Source: Streptomyces canus
Lineage (GTDB): Bacteria > Actinomycetota > Actinomycetes > Streptomycetales > Streptomycetaceae
Direction of reading: 5' to 3'
NCBI RefSeq assembly: GCF_030816965.1
Contig: NZ_JAUSYQ010000002.1
Coordinates: 10,220,001 to 10,284,000, forward strand
Length of the DNA stretch: 64,000 nt
Shown: one piece after another, positions 59,289 to 64,000 of the stretch
Position numbering within the stretch: the stretch's first letter is position 1
Layout of the letters: each line of letters opens with the position of its first letter
Made by a program: the position numbers and the translations under genes
The notes under the pieces: generated by a model
Told to the model about the DNA's origin: nothing
The model's database searches: none
What the model saw: the letters and a program-made list of their open reading frames with translations, nothing else

Positions 59289-59942
59289 TCAGGCGGCTGT
59301 GAGGCGGGTGACGGCGTCCGCGACGGGGGTGTCACCGGAGGTGAGTTCGACGATCACGCGGCTGAGGGCCGGCGCGTGCAGGGCGGCGTCGAGGAACGCG
59401 GCGACGTCGTCGCGGTGCACGTCGCCGTACTCGACTGCGGGACCGGCGGTGACACCGCCGGTGCCGGGGGTGTCCAGAAGGGTTCCGGGACGGACGATCA
59501 ACCAGTCCAGGCCGGTACGGGTCAAATAGACGTCGGCAGTTTTCTTGACCTTGATGTAGTGCTCGAAGCCCTCACTGCGTTCCCCGTCGCGCAGGGCGTC
59601 GGGGAACACCGAGACGAGGACGAACCGCGACACCTCGGCGAGTGCGGCCGCGTCGGCGGCCTTTTGAAGGCCGCGGCCGTCGATGAGGGTCGTCTTGTCC
59701 TGACCGGTGCCGTGTGCGCCGGCCGAGAAGACCACGGCGTCATGGCCACGCATCTTCTTGGCCAGGTCGTCGACCGAGTCGGCGATGAGATCACCGATTA
59801 CGGGAGTTCCGCCGGCCGCCTGTACGGTCTCGCCCTGAGCGGGCCCGCGGTGCATGCCGGTCACGACGTCACCGCGTTGGGTGAGGAGTGGGGTGAGGCG
59901 GCGGCCGACTCCTCCGGCGGCGCCGATCTGGAACACCTTCAT
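59289..59942 (-). CDS. NAD(P)-binding SDR-like protein
   Basis: A 217-residue atypical SDR: VFQIGAAGGVGRRLTPLLTQ (GxxGxxG) at the N-terminus, HDAVVFSAGAHGTGQDKTT, FVLVSVFPDALRDGER, the YIKVKKTADVYL helix with Tyr and Lys in YxxxK spacing, WLIVRPGTLLD and VHRDDVAAFLDAAL. Close in pattern to YwnB/BVR-B-like NAD(P)H-binding proteins. The ATG at 59942 is the Rossmann start. It is followed on the same strand by the ATP-grasp gene and preceded by the VOC gene 47 bases upstream; the three may share a transcript. Confidence 0.9.
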   Translation of the reverse strand: MKVFQIGAAGGVGRRLTPLLTQRGDVVTGMHRGPAQGETVQAAGGTPVIGDLIADSVDDLAKKMRGHDAVVFSAGAHGTGQDKTTLIDGRGLQKAADAAALAEVSRFVLVSVFPDALRDGERSEGFEHYIKVKKTADVYLTRTGLDWLIVRPGTLLDTPGTGGVTAGPAVEYGDVHRDDVAAFLDAALHAPALSRVIVELTSGDTPVADAVTRLTAA

Positions 59943-59989
59943 GAGCTCGTCCCGTCTTTCGCGTGTGGGGGTGGGGTGCCGGCCGCCGG

Positions 59990-60421
59990 TCAGGCGGCGA
60001 ACACCTGGGCGTCGTCGGCGAACGCCTTGAACTCCAGTGCGTTGCCGGCCGGGTCGAGGAGGAACATCGTCCACTGCTCGCCCTTCTGGCCTGCGAAGCG
60101 CACGTAGGGCTCGATGACGAACTCGGTGCCCGCCGCCCGCAGTCGCTCGGCAAGCTGCTGGAAGGCCGGGACCGTCAGGACCAGACCGAAGTGCGGCACG
60201 GGTACGTCGTGGCCGTCGACCGGGTTGTGTATGCGCTGCGCGCGCCCCGGTGCGAGGTGCGTGACGAACTGGTGGCCGTGCAGATTCCAGTCCACCCACG
60301 TGTCCGCGCTGCGGCCCTGCTCCAGGCCCAGGACGTCGCCGTAGAAGCGGCGCGCGGCAGCCAGGTCGTCGACCGGCACGGCCAGGTGGAAGCGGGGGAT
60401 CGGGGAGTCGAGAACGGTCAT
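59990..60421 (-). CDS. VOC/glyoxalase-fold protein
   Basis: A 143-residue vicinal-oxygen-chelate protein with two beta-alpha-beta-beta-beta modules: [20 protein letters not shown] (first metal His), [17 protein letters not shown], then [19 protein letters not shown] (second His) and [18 protein letters not shown] (Glu ligand). This is the usual H-H-E metal set. AGGAAGG precedes the ATG at 60421. It diverges from a GntR regulator over an operator-containing spacer, so expression is probably controlled by that protein. Substrate unknown. Confidence 0.92.
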   Translation of the reverse strand: MTVLDSPIPRFHLAVPVDDLAAARRFYGDVLGLEQGRSADTWVDWNLHGHQFVTHLAPGRAQRIHNPVDGHDVPVPHFGLVLTVPAFQQLAERLRAAGTEFVIEPYVRFAGQKGEQWTMFLLDPAGNALEFKAFADDAQVFAA

Positions 60422-60478
60422 GGCACTGCCTTCCTGCGGGGGAGCGGAGCGGCCCGTGGGCGATCCTGCTCGGCTTGT

Positions 60479-60521
60479 CCTAATGTTGACATCACGACAA
60501 CGTCTGAATGTTAACATTAGG
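60479..60521. promoter_or_regulatory. GntR-type operator pair
   Basis: AATGTTAACATT (60507-60518) is a perfect 12-bp palindrome, embedded in ATGTTAACATTAGG; 24 bases upstream CCTAATGTTGACATC (60479-60493) carries the inverted near-copy. Unusually AT-rich for this genome and located between divergent VOC and GntR genes, so it is the likely GntR binding region and promoter. Confidence 0.75.
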
Positions 60522-60549
60522 TCATTGGTGGAGGAGGTGTAATTCGGGC

Positions 60550-61212
60550 ATGAGTGATCAGGGCAAGGTGGCCCCGGCTCGCCGCCGGGGTCTGGCCGAC
60601 GAGGCTGCGGACCGTATCCGCGAGGCCATCTTCAACGGGGCCTACGCCCCGGGCGAGCAGCTGCGCGAGGTGGAGCTGTCCGGCGAGATGGATGTCAGCC
60701 GCGGCCCGGTGCGCGAGGCGCTGCGACTGCTGGAGCGCGAGGGCCTGGTGCACTGTGCGTGGCACCGGGGCACGACGGTGACGACGCTGTCCACCGAGGA
60801 CGTGGCTGAGCTCGACAGCCTGCGCGGTGCGCTGGAGGACCTCGCCGTACGGCAGGTGATCGCCCACGCCTCGGACGAGGACCTCGCGTCCATCGCGAAG
60901 ACGGCCGACATGATGGAGCGGGCCGGCGATGCGCACGAGATGGTGCGCCTGGACATCGCCTTCCACGACGCGGTGTTCGCCGCCGCAGGGCACCAGCGCC
61001 TCGCCGACGCCTGGGACGGCATACGCTGCCAGGTCCACCTGTTCCTGCTGACCCGGATCGGCCGCAGCACCGCCGGCTACCTCGACTGCATCCCGCGCGA
61101 GCACCACGGACTCGTCACCGCACTGCGCGCCCGGGACACCAATACCGCCCTCGACCTCTTCGCAGCACACCGGCGCCACGCCGTCGACGTGGTCGCCGGA
61201 ACCACTGCCTGA
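60550..61212 (+). CDS. GntR-family regulator (FadR/FCD type)
   Basis: A 220-residue GntR regulator: winged helix [40 protein letters not shown] and [16 protein letters not shown]; then an all-helical FCD ligand domain with [37 protein letters not shown] and [20 protein letters not shown], whose Asp/His residues usually bind a metal plus carboxylate ligand. GGAGGAGG stands 10 bases before the ATG at 60550. Divergent from the VOC-NAD-binding gene set, which it likely controls. Confidence 0.93.
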   Translation: MSDQGKVAPARRRGLADEAADRIREAIFNGAYAPGEQLREVELSGEMDVSRGPVREALRLLEREGLVHCAWHRGTTVTTLSTEDVAELDSLRGALEDLAVRQVIAHASDEDLASIAKTADMMERAGDAHEMVRLDIAFHDAVFAAAGHQRLADAWDGIRCQVHLFLLTRIGRSTAGYLDCIPREHHGLVTALRARDTNTALDLFAAHRRHAVDVVAGTTA

Positions 61213-61239
61213 GTGTCGGCAAACGAATGAGGACAGGCA

Positions 61240-61395
61240 CTCAGGCGTTGCCCCACGCCTCGAAGAATCGCTTGCGGTCGTCCTCCGTCTCGTGCAGCCG
61301 ACGCCCGGCGAGCAGAACATGCCAGGCAGTGGTCTCGGCATCAGGTGGGGCGCGGCACCCCTCGCGTCCCACCTCAGGGTGATGCGTCCCGGGCT
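61240..61395 (-). other. Short coding-like remnant
   Basis: Minus-strand AWHVLLAGRRLHETEDDRKR followed by FFEAWGNA and a stop (about 61330-61240) looks like the C-terminus of a protein, but only ~35 codons are protein-like and I cannot name a family. The rest of the spacer is not recognised. Confidence 0.3.
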
Positions 61396-61944
61396 TCAGC
61401 TACGGCGTGGTCGGGCTACGACGGGGGCGGACATGGACAGGCCGACCAGGTCGGTCCATACGGCGTCCCCGACTCCATCGATGGCTTCCTTGGTGGCTCG
61501 CTCCTCGGTGGTGAGGACGTTGAGTTCCACCCGGACGTCGTATGGCAGATAGTCGAGGGCCAGGCGCCGGCCGACGTAGTCCATGACGGAGCTGGCCTGT
61601 TTCACCTCTGGGTCGTTGGTGAGGCCTGCGGGTTCGAAGCGCAGGCCGACGTAGTCGGCGACAAAAGTCTTGAGCGGGACTCCATGCCGAAGGCCCTGGG
61701 TGATGGTCGTGGAGAAGGCATCCATCATTCCCGCGAGGGTGGAGCCCTGCTTGGCCATGCGGATCAGCACTTCGGCGGGGGCCCCGTCCTCATTGCGGGC
61801 TACGGTCAGGTACCCCTTGCCCTCGCCGACGGTGAACGATCGGGTCGTCGACTTCATCCGTCGCGGACGGTGCGACCGGGCCGGACCGGCCGCGTCCTCG
61901 GCGCTGTACGTCCGCGTAGTCCTGTCACCGAACCGTTCGGCCAC
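61396..61944 (-). CDS. Stand-alone TSCPD domain, NrdJ-like
   Basis: About 182 residues. After a variable head, RSFTVGEGKGYLTVARNEDG, AEVLIRMAKQGSTLAGMMDA, FSTTITQGLRHGVPLKTFVA and LRFEPAGLTNDPEVKQASSV, YVGRRLALDYLP reproduce the C-terminal domain of B12-dependent class II ribonucleotide reductase (NrdJ). In NrdJ this domain follows the catalytic barrel; here nothing of the barrel is present and the usual zinc-binding Cys pair at the very end is not evident. GTG at 61944 is proposed; GGGGAT lies 6 bases upstream. Could be a functional stray domain or a remnant. Confidence 0.65.
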   Translation of the reverse strand: MAERFGDRTTRTYSAEDAAGPARSHRPRRMKSTTRSFTVGEGKGYLTVARNEDGAPAEVLIRMAKQGSTLAGMMDAFSTTITQGLRHGVPLKTFVADYVGLRFEPAGLTNDPEVKQASSVMDYVGRRLALDYLPYDVRVELNVLTTEERATKEAIDGVGDAVWTDLVGLSMSAPVVARPRRS

Positions 61945-62152
61945 GGAGTGATCCCCATCTGTAGTCGCGAATCTGGGCAGACTGTGCCTCAATACACAAA
62001 CTGTGGGCATCAGCTCGAAGATGACCACAACATGTTGTGGTTACCGTAGAGGTGGGAGAGATGCGCTGCCAAACGCGGCACGCCGAGAGAGCCATCCTGA
62101 ACCGAAGTCCGCAACGGCCCAGCCCTATCAGGGGGTTGGGTAGGTTCGGGCC

Positions 62153-62320
62153 ATGGATTCCGTGTCTTCCTCCTCCATCTGCGTCGTGATCTGGATGCCT
62201 TTCGGGCCCCGCCTCGGCATCGATCTGTCCGCGCCGGTCGAGCATGGCGGCGACTGGACGCTGCACGATCTGGCAAAGCACTTGGGCACCACCGCATCCG
62301 GACCGTCCGAAGATGGGTAG
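62153..62320 (+). CDS. Possible 55-aa ORF
   Basis: ATG 62153 opens a 55-codon frame (SICVVIWMPFGPRLGIDLSA, GGDWTLHDLAKHLGTTASGP) with good hydrophobic patterning and a TAG stop. No family recognised and no ribosome site; could be a small gene or a remnant. Confidence 0.25.
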   Translation: MDSVSSSSICVVIWMPFGPRLGIDLSAPVEHGGDWTLHDLAKHLGTTASGPSEDG

Positions 62321-62409
62321 GCGAACGTGCGGCATTTCCTGGGTGCGCGGATCCGGCGCCGGGGGTCATCGATAGCGTGGAGTTGAGACCCGAGTAATGA
62401 GGAGGGCGT

Positions 62410-63327
62410 GTGCGATTCGCGCTGGACGCACTGTTCGCTGATGTGCCCGCGGAGCAGGTCGATGAAGCTCGGGAGTTCTACAAGTCGAGGGCGGCCGGCC
62501 GTGGTCCCAGCACGCTGGGCGAGCTCAAGGAGGCACGAGCGACGAGGCCTGCTCCTCGTGTCGCCGATCCGCCTGCCATCGAGGAGACGATCGAAGCCGC
62601 GGAAGCGCGCGTCCCGGTCAGGATTTTCACGCCTATCGACGGTCCGCCGCGGGGCGTCTACCTGGATATACACGGCGGCGGCTTCTACATGGACTCCGCA
62701 GCGCGAGGAGACGAACGCAACCGAGAGCTCGCAGACGCCCTGCAGCTCGCTGTTGTCAGCGTCGACTATCGGCTGGCACCTGAACACCCCTGGCCAGCGG
62801 CACCCAACGACTGTGAAGCAGCGGCCCTTTGGCTCGTCGAAGAAGCCAATGCCCGCTTCGGAACGTCCCGTCTTGCGATCGGCGGGAACTCCGCGGGAGC
62901 CACACTCGCCCTGGTGACCCTGCTCAGGCTGAGAGACAGAGGTGCCGTTGACCGATTCACCGGCGCTGCACTCCGATTCGGCACCTACGACCTGAGCGCA
63001 CAAACCCCGGCCGGGCGCCGCATCGCGGATGAATACTTCATCCAGGCGTACGCCAGCCATGTGGAAGACCGCACTGTTCCCGACATCTCTCCCATCTACG
63101 GCGTCCTTGACGGGCTTCCCCCAACGCTTCTGATCGTCGGAAGCGCAGACGTGCTGCTGGAGGACAACCTGGCGCTGGCAGGTCGGTTGTCGGCGGCCGG
63201 CAATGACGTCGAGCTGCGGGTCTACCCCGAGTCACCCCACGGCTTCACCAACCACCCCACGACAATGGCCAGCACGGCGCTCAGCGGCATCAACTCCTGG
63301 CTGCGCGACCGGCTTACGCAATCGTAG
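62410..63327 (+). CDS. HSL-family alpha/beta hydrolase
   Basis: A 305-residue hormone-sensitive-lipase-type esterase, complete: cap helix region ~1-60, oxyanion motif YLDIHGGGFYMDSAA, VVSVDYRLAPEHPWPAAPND (diagnostic), nucleophile elbow AIGGNSAGATLAL (GNSAG) near residue 160, acid LIVGSADVLLEDN (GSADVL) near 240, and histidine YPESPHGFTNHP near 275. Catalytic triad intact. GAGGAG is 6 bases before the GTG at 62410. The truncated esterase at 11.3 kb belongs to the same superfamily but is not a copy. Confidence 0.93.
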   Translation: MRFALDALFADVPAEQVDEAREFYKSRAAGRGPSTLGELKEARATRPAPRVADPPAIEETIEAAEARVPVRIFTPIDGPPRGVYLDIHGGGFYMDSAARGDERNRELADALQLAVVSVDYRLAPEHPWPAAPNDCEAAALWLVEEANARFGTSRLAIGGNSAGATLALVTLLRLRDRGAVDRFTGAALRFGTYDLSAQTPAGRRIADEYFIQAYASHVEDRTVPDISPIYGVLDGLPPTLLIVGSADVLLEDNLALAGRLSAAGNDVELRVYPESPHGFTNHPTTMASTALSGINSWLRDRLTQS

Positions 63328-63528
63328 GGACTGACCGCGGTTGATCATCGTGAGTTGTGTGGAATAACGAAGAGACGGTAGCCGCAGGTCACAGCATAGA
63401 TCCCGCCCATTGGCAGGATGCGTTCGCGGCCCTGATGGGCCGGATAGCGGAGGGCGTACCTTCCCGATGATCCCGTGATGGTCATCGAGTAGGCCCGCGT
63501 TCGCAGCGCGGGTCGGGAAGGCACCCCC

Positions 63529-64000
63529 GTGCTCCCCGTAGCCAATCCCGCCGGCTCCACAACAGACGGCTCCCTGCTGGACGAGATCGTCCGCAAGGGC
63601 GCGAGGCGGATGCCGGCCGCGGCACTGGAGGCCGAAGTCAACTCCTACATCGCCGAGCTGTCCCACGAGAAGGACGAGATGGGGCGGCGCCTGGTGGTCC
63701 GCAACGGCTACCACCAGCCCCGGAAGGTCACCACCGCCACCGGCGTGATCGAGGTCAAGGCCCCGCGGGTGAACGACAAGCGGGTCGACGAGCCCACCGG
63801 CGAGCGCAAGCGGTTCTCCTCGGCGATCCTGCCGCTCTGGTGCCGCAAGTCCCCGAAGATTGCCGGGGTCCTGCCACTGCTCTACCTGCACGGCTTGTCC
63901 TCGGGCGACTTCGTGCACGCGATGGAACCGTTTCTTGGCAGCTCCGCCGGGCTGTCCCCGGCCACGGGGACCCGGCTGACCGCGCAGTGGCAGGCCGACC
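63529..64000 (+). CDS. IS256-family transposase (partial at window end)
   Basis: The first ~157 codons of a mutator-type (IS256) transposase: LLDEIVRKGARRMPAAALEA, EVNSYIAELSHEKDEMGRRL, VVRNGYHQPRKVTTATGVIE, KAPRVNDKRVDEPTGERKRF and LLYLHGLSSGDFVHAMEPFL. Frame is uninterrupted to the window edge; the DDE residues lie beyond it. GGGAAGG precedes the GTG. The left terminal repeat should lie within 63340-63520 but cannot be delimited here. Confidence 0.88.
   Translation, partial: MLPVANPAGSTTDGSLLDEIVRKGARRMPAAALEAEVNSYIAELSHEKDEMGRRLVVRNGYHQPRKVTTATGVIEVKAPRVNDKRVDEPTGERKRFSSAILPLWCRKSPKIAGVLPLLYLHGLSSGDFVHAMEPFLGSSAGLSPATGTRLTAQWQAD

Noticed and set aside
58197..60107. 636-codon plus-strand frame, the longest open stretch here
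   Set aside because: After the ~60-codon TetR remnant it is antisense to the ATP-grasp and NAD-binding genes and has Val/Gly/Asp-rich shadow composition.
63232..63918. 228-codon minus-strand frame at the window end
   Set aside because: Antisense of the IS256 transposase and of the esterase 3' end.
1..64000. tRNA, rRNA, riboswitch or replication origin
   Set aside because: I saw no tRNA-like cloverleaf with a TTCGA arm, rRNA sequence, conserved riboswitch core or DnaA-box cluster; small RNAs could still be missed by eye.

Overview
The window is high-GC actinobacterial DNA, almost certainly Streptomyces or a close relative. Evidence: strong codon-position GC bias, GTG starts, ATGA/GTGA-coupled genes, a Scr1-type XRE regulator with a DUF397 partner and a DUF574 methyltransferase, STAS/ANTAR/HATPase signalling genes, and a remnant of the Streptomyces telomere-associated gene tap. 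About 55 intact or possibly intact genes sit among more than 20 gene fragments and at least ten insertion-sequence remnants. That density of wreckage, with tap and replication-relaxation fragments, suggests a subtelomeric chromosome arm or linear-plasmid-derived DNA. This placement is inference; no telomere is in the window.

Layout. 0.3-2.9 kb: tandem YjbR/MmcQ paralogues, a PPOX-fold flavoprotein and rarA. 3.1-5.3 kb: decayed DNA, an NTF2-like protein, a YrhB/Imm35-type protein and a DUF3885 fragment. 5.3-7.2 kb: a GlxA-type regulator divergent from an epimerase-like enzyme. 7.7-10.9 kb: Nudix hydrolase, DUF4333 protein, STAS anti-anti-sigma factor, ANTAR protein and a broken HATPase. 11.0-15.5 kb: a graveyard (ATP-dependent DNA ligase, esterase, HNH nuclease, tap, inositol monophosphatase) holding an intact peptidase E and an S1-domain gene bounded by inverted repeats. 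16-19.3 kb: XRE/DUF397/methyltransferase set, IS630 fragment, replication-relaxation remnant. 19.5-23.2 kb: two abutting units with inverted ~21-bp repeat arrays at their ends, carrying AraC-GyrI plus a PhyH dioxygenase, and a leucine-rich-repeat-variant protein. 23.7-28.6 kb: LysR/NmrA pair, ornithine cyclodeaminase homologue, SDR/TetR pair with a paired operator. 28.6-31.1 kb: largely gene-poor with an AT-richer island. 31.1-34.6 kb: ABM monooxygenase, Tat-exported metallo-hydrolase, broken FtsX permease. 35.5-40.1 kb: complete five-gene branched-chain amino-acid-type ABC importer. 40.5-43.6 kb: IS110, IS481 and IS5 remnants and a second Nudix gene. 43.6-48.8 kb: HAD phosphatase, VanZ protein, small secreted protein, SUKH protein, membrane protein and a Cys-rich protein. 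49.4-51.3 kb: two adjacent genes sharing a C-terminal RHIM-like amyloid-type motif. 51.4-56.7 kb: IS110 copy 2, WYL regulator, FAD oxidoreductase and half of a heterodimeric ABC exporter. 56.7-64 kb: IS481, IS630 and TetR remnants, ATP-grasp protein, NAD-binding protein, VOC protein with divergent GntR regulator, NrdJ-type TSCPD domain, HSL-family hydrolase, and an IS256 transposase running off the end.

The strongest leads are the paired RHIM-like motif genes (49.4-51.3 kb), the repeat-bounded cargo cassettes (14.2-15.2 and 19.5-23.2 kb), and a short coupled leader ORF before the importer operon. All family assignments come from reading translations; no database search was possible.
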